Assembly: GCF_015207755.1 (NCBI RefSeq)
Contig: NZ_JADEWH010000004.1
Span: 1 to 64,000 of the forward strand
From: Nodularia sp. LEGE 06071
Lineage (GTDB): Bacteria > Cyanobacteriota > Cyanobacteriia > Cyanobacteriales > Nostocaceae
Reading direction: 5' to 3'
Length of the DNA: 64,000 bases
Shown here: positions 8,286-17,219 of the stretch, one piece after another
How positions within the stretch are numbered: the stretch's first letter is position 1
Layout of the letters: each line of letters begins with the position of its first letter
The notes under the pieces: model-generated
What the model was told of the DNA's origin: nothing
Database searches by the model: none
What the model saw: only the letters and a program-made list of their open reading frames with translations
Position numbers and translations under genes: made by a program

Positions 8286-9500
8286 ATGAGTCGCCCTATT
8301 CAAATTAACAATCATCCTTTTCGGTTTTTGCTGTATTTGGAATGGGTCTTACTGGCGATCGCTGTTTTGACAGCTGCACTACCATCGCCTTCTCCTCGAT
8401 TTAGCGCTAGATTCCCCGAACTGACTATTTGTAGTCTAATTATTTTTGGGATCATGGGTTTACGATTACCCACGAGTAACTATTTAAGTAAATTAATCTA
8501 TACAGGATGCGAAATTTTCTTGATTGTCACCACTGGATTTTTTGGGGGGCGCATTGCGAGACTTTTTCCTTTTCTCTACATAATTTTAGTAACTCGTAGT
8601 TGCCTAATTTTTCAATTACCTGGGAGATTGTTAGTTACAGGTATATCGTTTAGTTTATTTTTGCTCACACTCAGATATCGCTTATTTAAATCGCCTCTCT
8701 CATTACCGCCTCATGCACAAGAACGCTTTCGGTTTTTTCCCCTCAGCTTGGCACTGATATTCGGCTTAAGTTTAATTTTTATCTTACTGTTAATGAATAC
8801 TGTGATATCTGAACGGCAAAGTCGAGAAAAATTAGCTATTGCTAATGCCAAACTACGTCAATATGCCTTGAGAATTGAAAATCAGGCTACTCTAGAAGAA
8901 CGTAATCGGATTGCTAGAGAAATACATGATTCTTTAGGACATTCTTTAACAGCTTTAAATTTGCAATTAGAAACAGCTTTAAAATTATGGCAATCGAACC
9001 CGGCTAAAGCTCAAATATTTTTAGCTAGAGCTAAAGAACTTGGTTCTAAATCCCTAAATGATGTTCGTGAGTCTGTTTCTACTATGCGTTATAATCCTTT
9101 GCAAGGCCAAAGTCTAGAACAGGCGATCGCTATTCTTTTAGAAGATTTTCAACGTTCCCATAATATTTCCGCAATTTGCCTGATTAATCTAGAATATGCT
9201 CTCGCATCTGAGATTATTATCTCTATTTACCGGATTATCCAAGAATCCTTGACAAATATTTCTAAATATGCTGAAGCATCAGAAGTAAAACTAGAAATTA
9301 CCACAATTAAAGGGCGTTTCTGCTTGATAATTGAAGATAATGGCAAAGGTTTTGATCTGATGCAAAATACTACTGGTTTTGGACTGCAAAGTATGCGCGA
9401 TCGCACCTTAGCACTAGGAGGCGAATTTCAGATTAATAGTCAGCCTGGTTCTGGTTGCCAAATTATAGTTTATATTCCCTTATTGAGCTTGACAAGATGA
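8286..9500 (+). CDS. Membrane sensor histidine kinase, NarL/DesK family (HisKA_3)
   Basis: A 404-residue kinase with about six hydrophobic segments in residues 13-172, no large periplasmic sensor domain, then a HisKA_3 dimerisation domain with phospho-acceptor H214 ([15 protein letters not shown]), and a HATPase_c domain with an N box near 313 ([10 protein letters not shown]), DNGKGFD near 348 and a [10 protein letters not shown] motif. This resembles DesK/LiaS-type kinases that sense membrane or envelope state. Its stop overlaps the start of the response regulator gene (ATGA), so both are translated from one message. It is divergent from the Spy-like gene. Confidence 0.9.
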   Translation: MSRPIQINNHPFRFLLYLEWVLLAIAVLTAALPSPSPRFSARFPELTICSLIIFGIMGLRLPTSNYLSKLIYTGCEIFLIVTTGFFGGRIARLFPFLYIILVTRSCLIFQLPGRLLVTGISFSLFLLTLRYRLFKSPLSLPPHAQERFRFFPLSLALIFGLSLIFILLLMNTVISERQSREKLAIANAKLRQYALRIENQATLEERNRIAREIHDSLGHSLTALNLQLETALKLWQSNPAKAQIFLARAKELGSKSLNDVRESVSTMRYNPLQGQSLEQAIAILLEDFQRSHNISAICLINLEYALASEIIISIYRIIQESLTNISKYAEASEVKLEITTIKGRFCLIIEDNGKGFDLMQNTTGFGLQSMRDRTLALGGEFQINSQPGSGCQIIVYIPLLSLTR

Positions 9501-10159
9501 TTAAAGTTTTACTGGTAGATGACCAAAACTTAATTCGTCAAGGATTAAAAGCATTATTAGAACTAGAACCAGATTTAGAGATTGTCGGTGAAGCCGAAAA
9601 TGGCGAACAGGCGATTAAATTGAGTCAACAGCTACAACCTGATGTGATTCTCATGGATATCAGAATGCCGATCATGGATGGTGTTGCAGCTACACGAGAA
9701 ATTCAAACACGTTGTCCAGAAATTAAAATTCTAGTTTTGACAACTTTTGATGATGATGAATATGTCAAAGCGGCCTTACAAAATGGCGCAATGGGTTATT
9801 TGCTCAAAGATACACCATCAGAGGAGTTAGCTGTGGCTATTCGTGCAGTTTATAAGGGATATGCACACTTAGGCCCTGGAATAGTCAAAAAACTTGTCAC
9901 TCAGTTTTCCACGGTTACAGCCACCCAGTCACCGCCAGTACCACCAAGCATGGCTGAACTGACTCCCAGGGAAAAAGAGGTTTTGCGGTTAATTGCGATC
10001 GGTGCTAATAACCGAGAAATTGCCCAGCAACTTTATATATCTGAGGGGACTGTGAAAAATCATGTCACCAATATTTTAAATCGGTTAAATTTGCGCGATC
10101 GCACCCAAGCAGCTATTATAGCCAACACATTTTTAGATTATTTAGAGCAAAATAGCTAA
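9497..10159 (+). CDS. NarL/LuxR-family response regulator
   Basis: A 220-residue protein with a receiver domain (residues 1-120; acidic pocket D8/D9, phospho-acceptor D54 in ILMDIRMP, conserved Lys in LLKDTP) and a C-terminal LuxR-type helix-turn-helix (about 155-215, [13 protein letters not shown] and [14 protein letters not shown]). The ATG at 9497 overlaps the kinase stop and gives the standard receiver start MIKVLLVDD; the longer upstream frame is not needed. It should be phosphorylated by the adjacent kinase and may act on the GTCATG repeat region upstream of the operon. Confidence 0.92.
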   Translation: MIKVLLVDDQNLIRQGLKALLELEPDLEIVGEAENGEQAIKLSQQLQPDVILMDIRMPIMDGVAATREIQTRCPEIKILVLTTFDDDEYVKAALQNGAMGYLLKDTPSEELAVAIRAVYKGYAHLGPGIVKKLVTQFSTVTATQSPPVPPSMAELTPREKEVLRLIAIGANNREIAQQLYISEGTVKNHVTNILNRLNLRDRTQAAIIANTFLDYLEQNS

Positions 10160-10701
10160 AAAAATCCCCAAATATTTGCTCGTGAGCCAACAATTAGAGA
10201 ACTTAACTTTTCTTAATTAAACATGAGTAACTACTCACAAAAAATTAAATATAACTGCCTTTAAGATAATAGCATACTCACATTTTTTTGGTGTTATCAG
10301 CAGAGAATTGCTGCTCATTCATCGCTATCCATAGAATATACTTAATGAACATTTGTAATATTTTAAATAAATACGTATTTCCTCGGTATGAATTTAATAT
10401 TTACTTAAGCATAATTAAATCAGGTAGATAACTGATTTGAAAAAAGATTTATTTCACCATTTCTACTAGTTTTACGATTGTTTGAACGCAGATTTTAATG
10501 TTGAAGCACCTACACATTCTATAAGTGCAAGATGTGAACAAACAACGCATCCTGGCTTCGAGGTAAAAATCACGCAGTAGTTGAGTTTAATTCTTAGGGG
10601 TAACCGAAACATCAAGCGATAGCAGAGAATTTTCTGATGAAGAATTTGTCAGGCTACAAATTCAAATATTACTAATTTTTAAAACAACGGAGAATAAAAA
10701 A
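10160..10701. other. Gene-free stretch upstream of the roadblock-GTPase cluster
   Basis: About 540 bp, AT-rich, with no convincing open frame, tRNA or strong terminator. GGAG about 10 nt before the ATG at 10702 is a plausible ribosome binding site. The promoter of the five-gene cluster is presumably here, but I cannot point to a clear motif. Confidence 0.5.
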
Positions 10702-11073
10702 ATGGCAATCAATGCGGAAAAGCTGAACATGATTTTGCAGAATTTTGTCACCGCAACAGCTGACGTTCAGGGAGCAGCACTAGTGACTCCTGACGGTCTA
10801 CCTTTAGGGACAAGCTTACCCGGTGGGATGGATGAAGAAAGGGTATCAGCAATGTCAGCTTCTATGCTTTCTTTGGGCGAACGTATTGGGCTGGAGTTAT
10901 CTAGAGGGAATATTGACCGCATATTTGTTGAGGGTAATAAGGGCTTTGGCATTCTCACTGGCTGTGGCGAAGAAGCTGTCTTGCTCGTCTTGGCTCGTGA
11001 AACGGCTAAACAGGGAATACTGATGTTAGAAATTAAGCGTGTTCTCTCAGAACTCAAGCTGATTTTAATGTAA
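10702..11073 (+). CDS. Roadblock/LC7-domain protein (MglB-like)
   Basis: A 123-residue single-domain protein whose whole length matches the roadblock/LC7 fold: an N-terminal helix (EKLNMILQNFV), strands AALVTPDGLPLG, then the long helix ERVSAMSASMLSLGERIG typical of MglB-type proteins. MglB-type partners act as GTPase-activating proteins for MglA-type small GTPases in prokaryotic polarity and motility systems. A GTPase of that class follows 300 bp downstream on the same strand, supporting a functional pair. It begins a same-strand run of five small signalling genes. Confidence 0.85.
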   Translation: MAINAEKLNMILQNFVTATADVQGAALVTPDGLPLGTSLPGGMDEERVSAMSASMLSLGERIGLELSRGNIDRIFVEGNKGFGILTGCGEEAVLLVLARETAKQGILMLEIKRVLSELKLILM

Positions 11074-11375
11074 TTAGCGTCTGAGTCCATAAAAGCTTCC
11101 CTGCACTGTCAGAGATCAGTTTTAAGTAGTTAGACATGGTTAAATAGCCCAAAAATTCCTAGTTAGTAGTGAGTGATTCTTCGCTGAGATCCAGAATGAT
11201 CAGGACTTGAGTCCTAACTACAAACTTTAATTTATTTACAACTAGCTACCGATGGCAATTCTGTGCATTTATCAGCCTATTATCCTAAGTCTTGTGAACA
11301 GGTAACTACCAAATCACAACTTTAAATGCAGTTCCCAGTGATGAATCATTCTTTGTTTGTGTACGGATTAAAAAC
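11074..11375. other. 302-bp spacer between roadblock and GTPase genes
   Basis: No open frame or RNA gene is recognised. The spacing is large for one operon, so the GTPase may have its own promoter. Confidence 0.4.
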
Positions 11376-11915
11376 ATGGAAAATATGCGCTTGATTGTCA
11401 CGGGAACTGTCGGTGCTGGTAAGACTACTTTCATCCGTTCTATCAGTGAGATTGAAGTAGTAGATACAGATGCTATAGCAACTGATGAAACAGCTTTGCT
11501 GAAGCACAAAACTACTGTTGCTTTTGACTTTGGGCGGTTACAATTTAGCCCTGATATGGCTTTGCACCTTTATGGTACACCTGGTCAGTCGCGCTTTGAT
11601 TTTATGTGGGATATTTTGATTCGTAAGGCTCACGCTTATATTTTATTGGTAGCAGCACATCGACCGCGAGATTTCCGTCAGGCGCGTAAAATTATGAATT
11701 TTATGAATCAACGGGCGCAGATTCCCATGATTATTGGTCTAACCCATACTGATTCTCCCGATGCTTGGTCTGAGGAAGATGTGTTTCTAGCTCTGGGATA
11801 TGAGGATGAGCATCAGCTACCCCCGATTGTGAAGGTTAACCCAATGCAAAGAGATTCTGTAGCCAATGCGGTGATTGTTTTAGTACACCATTTAATGCAA
11901 AGTTGTGTAGCTTAA
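11376..11915 (+). CDS. MglA-like small GTPase
   Basis: A 179-residue P-loop GTPase. The Walker A/G1 motif is GTVGAGKTT (residues 10-18). Switch II is LYGTPGQSRFDF, where the usual Asp of DxxG is replaced by Tyr, as seen in many bacterial MglA-type and Gtr/Rag-like GTPases. The specificity loop reads THTD rather than NKxD. Such proteins are often annotated as ATP/GTP-binding proteins paired with roadblock partners. The start at 11376 places the P-loop near the N-terminus as expected; M4 is an alternative. Its role is probably a nucleotide-dependent switch in the cluster. Confidence 0.88.
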   Translation: MENMRLIVTGTVGAGKTTFIRSISEIEVVDTDAIATDETALLKHKTTVAFDFGRLQFSPDMALHLYGTPGQSRFDFMWDILIRKAHAYILLVAAHRPRDFRQARKIMNFMNQRAQIPMIIGLTHTDSPDAWSEEDVFLALGYEDEHQLPPIVKVNPMQRDSVANAVIVLVHHLMQSCVA

Positions 11916-11949
11916 TTCACATTTTTAACCAGTTAAGAGAAGAAATATT

Positions 11950-12804
11950 ATGGCTATTACTGGTAATTTTACAGATTTTTCTTTGCCGGAACTACTTCAC
12001 TTTTTAGATCATGGCAAAAAGACAGGAATACTTGATATTGAGTTACTGTCTGAGAATAGTAAAATACAACATTACTATATCTGGCTACATCAAGGTCGTA
12101 TAATTGCCGCAGCTGATCGGTTGGATGAAAAAGGTCTGACATTAATGATTGCTCAACGGGGCTGGATCAGCGAACGTGTTATTTCCAGAGTGACTCATAT
12201 CTGTCCCACTTTCATCAACACACCTCTGGGGCTATCCTTAAAGTCCCAAGGATTGTTACAACCAGAACAACTGAAACTGCTATTTAATACCCAAGTCATC
12301 CGACAAATATCTAGCTTATTTCAAGTCGAGGATGGTTTGTTTACATTTAAACCAACCACAAATTTGCCCATAGCAGAGATGACGGGTCTGAGCATGACAG
12401 CTACTGAGGTGATACTGTTGGGCTTGCGATCGCTACGAAGCTGGAAAGCTTTCGCAGATAAATTACCAGATTCAACTTCAGGGTTATCAAGTTTGATTGC
12501 AAAACAGCCTCAGATTCCACTCAATCCCCAGGAATGGCAATTGTGGGAATTTGTCAACGGTCAAATTTCCCTACATCACATTGCTACTCATCTGAGAATA
12601 TCTGTAGAAACTGTGCAGCAAATTGCCTTTCGGCTGATTGTCGTTGGTTTAGCAGAGGAACATTTTATGGTTGCTACTTCAACATCTAATTTGGCAAATT
12701 CCACTCCCCCAATTACCTTAGCAGCCGTGCAACAACCTCCCGAAAAACCAAATCTAAGTCAGTCATTTTTCAAAAGCTTAGTGAGTTTCCTCCGAGGTAA
12801 ATAG
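11950..12804 (+). CDS. DUF4388 (PATAN-type) protein
   Basis: A 284-residue protein. The N-terminal segment ITGNFTDFSLPELLHFLDHG followed by KTGILDI and GRIIAAA is the DUF4388 signature, a domain found in cyanobacterial and myxobacterial signalling proteins, often near roadblock/GTPase or chemotaxis-like genes. The middle (about 175-235) looks like a winged-helix-like segment (EWQLWEFVNG ... HLRISVETVQQIAFRL). The tail ends SQSFFKSLVSFLRGK, a probable amphipathic helix. It lies 34 bp after the GTPase stop, so cotranslation is likely. A second copy of the tail is present just downstream as a fragment. Confidence 0.82.
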   Translation: MAITGNFTDFSLPELLHFLDHGKKTGILDIELLSENSKIQHYYIWLHQGRIIAAADRLDEKGLTLMIAQRGWISERVISRVTHICPTFINTPLGLSLKSQGLLQPEQLKLLFNTQVIRQISSLFQVEDGLFTFKPTTNLPIAEMTGLSMTATEVILLGLRSLRSWKAFADKLPDSTSGLSSLIAKQPQIPLNPQEWQLWEFVNGQISLHHIATHLRISVETVQQIAFRLIVVGLAEEHFMVATSTSNLANSTPPITLAAVQQPPEKPNLSQSFFKSLVSFLRGK

Positions 12805-12806
12805 TT

Positions 12807-12926
12807 AAACATCTAGGAAATTCAATACCTGTAATTGCGCCAGTACCAAAACCTGCTCAAAAACCAGCGGTTAGTCAATCATTCCTCAAAAATTTAGTCG
12901 GTTTGCTACGAAGTAAAACTGCTTAA
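12807..12926 (+). pseudogene. Orphan duplicate of the DUF4388 gene 3' end
   Basis: In the frame one base off the preceding gene, the sequence reads without start codon ...IAPVPKPAQKPAVSQSF, continuing LKNLVGLLRSKTA and a stop near 12924. This parallels the end of the DUF4388 protein (PPEKPNLSQSFFKSLVSFLRGK). It looks like the surviving 3' end of a duplicated gene or a collapsed tandem repeat. No intact start or ribosome binding site is present. Confidence 0.6.
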
Positions 12927-12962
12927 TTACTATCCACAATCTTCAACTTGGGAATTAAAATT

Positions 12963-13421
12963 ATGTCCCTATTACGTAAAGAATTAGGCGATTTTAATAG
13001 TATTGTCTGCTTTAAAGCTGCTATTATAGGGATGGAAGAAGCTTTGGGAGAAAAAGCTACAGCTATTGCCCTGACTACAGCCGGTCGTGCTAGGGGCAAA
13101 AAGTTAGCTGAAGATTTAGGTTTAACTTCAATGTCATTAGATGATGCGGCTGCTAAATTGAAGCAGGCTTTTGGTAAGGATGGAACTTGTTTATGTATAA
13201 TTGAAAAAATGGTTTCTGAAGGTGAAATCATTAAAATCTATACTTCTGAAACAGTTTGTTCTGCTGGTGAATCCATGAATTCCCCCCGTAAATGCACTTT
13301 TACGCTGGGTGCAGTTTGGGGTGCTATGGAGGAAGTAATTGGTCAGCGATTCAGAGGAGTACATACTGAATCAGTCCTCAGAGGTGGTACTCATGATGTG
13401 TTTGAATTCACTCCTTTATAG
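12963..13421 (+). CDS. V4R-domain (4-vinyl reductase-like) small-ligand-binding protein
   Basis: A 152-residue protein beginning MSLLRKELGDFNSIVCFKAA. The C-terminal half (CLCIIEKMVSEG, ETVCSAGESMNSPRKCTFT, GAVWGAMEEVIG and FRGVHTES) matches V4R domains, which bind small hydrophobic ligands and occur as stand-alone or fused sensors; several conserved Cys are present. The ATG at 12963 is preferred to the upstream start because it gives a compact domain. Its position between the GTPase/DUF4388 genes and the protoglobin suggests a sensor or adaptor role in the same pathway, but no ligand can be named. Confidence 0.72.
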   Translation: MSLLRKELGDFNSIVCFKAAIIGMEEALGEKATAIALTTAGRARGKKLAEDLGLTSMSLDDAAAKLKQAFGKDGTCLCIIEKMVSEGEIIKIYTSETVCSAGESMNSPRKCTFTLGAVWGAMEEVIGQRFRGVHTESVLRGGTHDVFEFTPL

Positions 13422-13518
13422 GAATACCAAATTTTGAGAAAGGTTGATACTCTATCCTTTCTTTGACTATCAACAAAAGTTAATTAAATCTACACCTAAA
13501 TATTTTTAAGGATTAGTT

Positions 13519-14073
13519 ATGGCTATTGAACCTCGCGCTTTTTTGACCACAATGGAAACTCGTATTGGTCTGACTGCTGAAGATAAATCTGTAATGCAAG
13601 CAAATACAGATTGGGGAAAAGCGGTTGCTGAAGAAATGGCAAATCATTTTTATGATTTCCTCGGACGGGATGCAGAAATGAATGGCATTTTGAATGCCAC
13701 TGAGGGACGAGTTCATCGCTTACACGCCACCTTTATTGACTGGTTTAATCAGATGTTTACAGGTATGGATAATTGGGGTGATGAATATGCAAAGTGTCGT
13801 TGGCATATTGGATTAATTCATGTGAAAATTGGTATTGCTCCTCAGCACGTAGTTCCCGCAATGGCAGTTGTCGTTGATAAAGTTGGTAAAAAACTCAAAG
13901 CTGATGGTAAACCAGATGAATTAAAAGATGCCTTAGCTAAAATTTGCATGATTGATTTAGCTTTTATTGAGCAAGCTTATGTAGAAGTTTCTACATCTGC
14001 TGTATTGAGAGAAACTGGCTGGTCAGAGGCTTTGTTTAGGCGTTTAGTCGCAACTGGTGCAGCGTCTTTGTAA
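13519..14073 (+). CDS. Stand-alone protoglobin (globin-coupled-sensor-type globin)
   Basis: A 184-residue single globin domain. The segment WHIGLIHVKIGIAPQHVVPA contains the proximal His motif of globin-coupled sensors and protoglobins (H101), and the N-terminal pre-helix region plus FYDFLGRDAEMNGILN fit the same family. There is no fused transmitter domain, so output must pass to another protein or the protein acts in gas binding or chemistry (O2, NO or CO). It is the last of five same-strand genes and follows the V4R gene by 97 bp. Haem binding is inferred from the His motif. Confidence 0.85.
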   Translation: MAIEPRAFLTTMETRIGLTAEDKSVMQANTDWGKAVAEEMANHFYDFLGRDAEMNGILNATEGRVHRLHATFIDWFNQMFTGMDNWGDEYAKCRWHIGLIHVKIGIAPQHVVPAMAVVVDKVGKKLKADGKPDELKDALAKICMIDLAFIEQAYVEVSTSAVLRETGWSEALFRRLVATGAASL

Positions 14074-14124
14074 GTTGTGGTGCTAACTGCAAGAGATACA
14101 AATTAGTTAAATAATCATCTGTCT

Positions 14125-14156
14125 TAGGGTATGTTAACTTAGTTAAACGTACCCTA
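14125..14156. terminator. Long inverted repeat between convergent genes
   Basis: TAGGGTATGTTAACT pairs with AGTTAAACGTACCCTA, forming a near-perfect stem of about 15 bp midway between the protoglobin gene and the convergent deaminase gene. There is no proper T-run on either side, so it is terminator-like rather than a classical intrinsic terminator. Confidence 0.5.
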
Positions 14157-14167
14157 AAAATTTAAAA

Positions 14168-14593
14168 TCAATTAAATAATTCCAAACATTCATTCTTTAA
14201 AATACCCCGTGTTACTTTGATATTTTTAAATGATTTAGCAATCACCTCTTCACAGGAAATATCAATTTGTGATTGGTTGACTGAGATTAGGTCTTGAATT
14301 GAAGCACCATAGACAATTTCAGATATACCTGTCCACACACAAGCCGTGGCACACATGGGACAAGGTTCGCCAGTTGTATATATGCTATAACCTTCTAAAG
14401 AAGGGTTTTGAAGTTTAGCTGTTAAACTACGAATAGCGTTGATTTCGGCATGGGCTGATGGATCGCTATCTCGATTGACAGTATTATGAGCTACAGCGAC
14501 AATTTCTTGATCTTTGACAATCACCGCACCATAAGGCGCATCTCCTTTTTTAGCTTCTTCTAGTGCGATCTGCATAAAATATTCTGGGTTCAT
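14168..14593 (-). CDS. Nucleoside/nucleobase deaminase, CDA fold (guanine deaminase-like)
   Basis: A 141-residue zinc deaminase with the two signature motifs: HAE at residues 48-50 (SAHAEINAI) and PCPMC at 77-81 (C78, C81), which bind zinc and supply the catalytic Glu50. Length and the sequence around TGISEIVYGAS fit the guanine deaminase/nucleoside deaminase branch rather than tRNA-specific TadA, but the substrate is not certain. It stands alone on the minus strand, convergent with the protoglobin gene and divergent from the ion channel gene. Confidence 0.85.
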   Translation of the reverse strand: MNPEYFMQIALEEAKKGDAPYGAVIVKDQEIVAVAHNTVNRDSDPSAHAEINAIRSLTAKLQNPSLEGYSIYTTGEPCPMCATACVWTGISEIVYGASIQDLISVNQSQIDISCEEVIAKSFKNIKVTRGILKNECLELFN

Positions 14594-14674
14594 CTGAATT
14601 TGGCATTTTCCAAGGATAAATGTGAGTAATATTGTATTTATTGTACTGTGATTTATGGGTAATGTATTAAATTG

Positions 14675-15481
14675 ATGAATATGTTACTAAGCAGAGAACA
14701 AACAGAATTTTATCTCAAAGACTTGGAAACACCAACGGGTAAAGCTATAAATTTAACACTTGCCGCTTTGGTGTTACTATCATCAGGTATTTTTGTAGCA
14801 GAAACTTATAATATTCCTGATGGGATTCGCTTATATTTGGATGCTATCGATACTGCAATAGTGATAATTTTTGCTGGGGAATATGCACTGCGCCTGTGGA
14901 GTGCTGAAAATAAAATTACGTATATTTTTAGCGTTTACTCAATTATTGACTTAATCGCAATTTTACCGTTTTTTCTGAGTGCAGTTGATTTTAGATTTAT
15001 TCGTCTATTGCGATGGTTTAGAATTTTAAGATTAATTCGGTTGATAGATAGAAAATTTTTATTTGGTACGATCACTACGGAAGATGGGGTGATATTTGCC
15101 CAAATTTTATTTACTTTATTTGCAATAATATTTGTTTACTCTGGTTTAATTTATCAGGTGGAACATCCCATTAATCTTGATGTTTTCGCGACTTTTTTGG
15201 ATGCGTTTTATTTCTCGATTGTGACTATGACTACTGTGGGTTTTGGTGATGTGACACCTATTTCTGAATTGGGTCGCCTGCTCACAGTATTGATGATTTT
15301 AACAGGTATTGCCTTGATTCCTTGGCAAGTGGGGGATTTAATTAAGCGATTGGTGAAAACTGCTAATCAGATAGAAACAGTTTGTTCAGGTTGCGGTTTG
15401 GTTTTTCATGATCTGGATGCTGGGTTCTGTAAACGGTGTGGGACTAAGTTATCTAATAGATTAGGGAAGTCGGGTAGTTAA
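14675..15481 (+). CDS. Voltage-gated-type potassium channel with C-terminal zinc ribbon
   Basis: A 268-residue six-transmembrane channel. The S4 segment at about 106-127 carries regularly spaced Arg (FIRLLRWFRILRLIRLIDRK), and the pore filter is TVGFGD at 187-192, indicating K+ selectivity. The C-terminus holds a four-Cys zinc ribbon (CSGC at 237-240, CKRC at 252-255), an unusual cytoplasmic addition for a short Kv-like channel. The ATG at 14675 was chosen; a TTG one codon earlier and an ATG at 14681 are alternatives. It may control membrane potential or ion balance in the plasma membrane. Confidence 0.85.
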   Translation: MNMLLSREQTEFYLKDLETPTGKAINLTLAALVLLSSGIFVAETYNIPDGIRLYLDAIDTAIVIIFAGEYALRLWSAENKITYIFSVYSIIDLIAILPFFLSAVDFRFIRLLRWFRILRLIRLIDRKFLFGTITTEDGVIFAQILFTLFAIIFVYSGLIYQVEHPINLDVFATFLDAFYFSIVTMTTVGFGDVTPISELGRLLTVLMILTGIALIPWQVGDLIKRLVKTANQIETVCSGCGLVFHDLDAGFCKRCGTKLSNRLGKSGS

Positions 15482-15695
15482 TGTGACAATTTAAGGAGCG
15501 ATCGCTATTTTTGGCAGTAAAATCTGGTACACATTCAGCGATCGCGCAATTTAAACTCTTAACAGGGGAAATTGCACCTATATTGTTCGGTTCTACCACT
15601 GTCGCTAGGACACAAAAGAATATAACCTCATAGGTAGTAGTGAAATGCCTAATTTAAGCGCTGTCAGTCGCTCTGAAATCGAGGGGTGAATACCT

Positions 15696-17135
15696 GTGTA
15701 TCAATGGATATTACCAAGCCTGAGTGAAATTTTAGCCGAAAGTCAAGGAACTGTGGCTGAATGCTCACCAACCAAAGCAGAGCGACAGTGGTGCGTCAGT
15801 TTAGCCGCAACGGAACAACTGCTAATCAATACTTTAGGTTCAGCTTCACCTGATGTTACCCAAGGTTTAGTGTTAGCTGCACCAGCACCTCTATTTAGTC
15901 AGCCAACATTAGCTCAAAGCTTGCAAACTGTTACTTTTACGGCCAAGCCATTTAATCCCTTAGCACTGATGCCATTTCAGATGCCTACGGCGATCGCTGT
16001 AGCACATCAAGAAACGGTTCCCCACGAATCAGTGTTACCTTTACTACCAGCCGATCCCCTGGCCAGGGAAAGGTTTTGTTTGGTTTTTACAGACAAATTT
16101 AGATTAGTCCTGATTTTAAAAGAAGACAAAAACGGTGATAAAGCATTTTCATTTTCTTTTGATCCAGAGGTAGTTTATAGAAGTTGGCGATCGCTCGGTG
16201 CTAGAGTCATGCTGACTAATCCCGAATTTTTTGCTGAACTGGATACATTAGTCCAAAAGTATTCTCCAGTCGCACCAGATTACCGCACCGTAGTTCAGTT
16301 TAGCCAGTTGTTACTTCAGGGATTGACAGAGCCAGAAGCACATAAGGAAGTATTAGAAACTACTGGAGACTGCGGACATAAAACTGAGCCTAAAACCCAA
16401 ATACCAGTCCCCGATGTCGAATTACTCCAAGCTTTTGCTCACGAAGTTCGCACACCCTTAACCACAATTCGCACTCTGACTCGCTTACTACTGAAACGGC
16501 AAGATTTACCTGCTAAAGTTACCAGTCGGCTAGAAATTATTGATCACGAGTGTACCGAGCAAATTGACCGGATGGAGTTACTGTTTAAAGCAGCAGAATT
16601 AGAAACTTGTCCCTCGGTAAAATCTCCCAATACTCAACTGACACCGATGTCTTTAGATCAGGTGTTGCGGCAGAGTGTCCCCCGTTGGCAACAAGCGGCG
16701 CAGCGGCGAAATTTGACCTTAGATGTGATTTTACCGCAGCAACTGCCCACAGTGGTCAGTAACCCCAATATGCTGGATCAAATCCTCACTGGTTTGATGG
16801 AGAATTTTACTCGTAGCTTACCCCCAGGGAGTCATATTCAAGTGCAGGTGATTCCGGCTGGTGACCAACTAAAGTTACAATTATCCCCTCAATTTCATTG
16901 CCCAGGAAGCACCCCAGCCAACGGTAGTGTCACACCACCAATTCGCAAAGCTCTTGGTCAACTGCTGATGTTTCAACCAGAAACAGGTACGATTAGTTTA
17001 AATATTGCGGCAACTAAGCATCTATTTCAGGCTATTGGCGGGAAGTTGATTGTACGCCAACGCCAACATTATGGGGAAGTGTTAACTATTTTCTTACCTT
17101 TGGAAGTTAGCAGTAAGCAAAAGTTAAGGCTTTGA
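15696..17135 (+). CDS. Divergent histidine kinase with degenerate ATPase domain
   Basis: A 479-residue soluble protein starting at GTG 15696. Residues 1-230 hold an uncharacterised cyanobacterial sensor region (FCLVFTDKFRLVLILKED). The HisKA domain has a clear H box AFAHEVRTPLTTIRTL with phospho-acceptor H249. The following ATPase-like region keeps an N-box-like LMENF but lacks recognisable DxGxG and GxGxG boxes; a Pro/Ser-rich stretch takes their place. It could be a pseudokinase, a phosphatase or an acceptor. There is no adjacent response regulator. The gene ends at a strong hairpin. Confidence 0.72.
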   Translation: MYQWILPSLSEILAESQGTVAECSPTKAERQWCVSLAATEQLLINTLGSASPDVTQGLVLAAPAPLFSQPTLAQSLQTVTFTAKPFNPLALMPFQMPTAIAVAHQETVPHESVLPLLPADPLARERFCLVFTDKFRLVLILKEDKNGDKAFSFSFDPEVVYRSWRSLGARVMLTNPEFFAELDTLVQKYSPVAPDYRTVVQFSQLLLQGLTEPEAHKEVLETTGDCGHKTEPKTQIPVPDVELLQAFAHEVRTPLTTIRTLTRLLLKRQDLPAKVTSRLEIIDHECTEQIDRMELLFKAAELETCPSVKSPNTQLTPMSLDQVLRQSVPRWQQAAQRRNLTLDVILPQQLPTVVSNPNMLDQILTGLMENFTRSLPPGSHIQVQVIPAGDQLKLQLSPQFHCPGSTPANGSVTPPIRKALGQLLMFQPETGTISLNIAATKHLFQAIGGKLIVRQRQHYGEVLTIFLPLEVSSKQKLRL

Positions 17136-17156
17136 AATATAGAACCTCACCCCCAA

Positions 17157-17187
17157 CCCCTCTCCTTGGTAAGGAGAGGGGGGAATT
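17157..17187 (+). terminator. Intrinsic-terminator-like hairpin after the histidine kinase gene
   Basis: CCCCTCTCCTT (17157-17167), loop GGT, AAGGAGAGGGG (17171-17181), then GGAATTTTTAG. The stem is perfect over 11 bp. The sequence is also the widespread cyanobacterial repeat family seen at 53.58 kb, so it may be a repeat used as terminator. Confidence 0.65.
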
Positions 17188-17219
17188 TTTAGTTAGGATA
17201 GGGGGGAGTTTGGCTAAAA

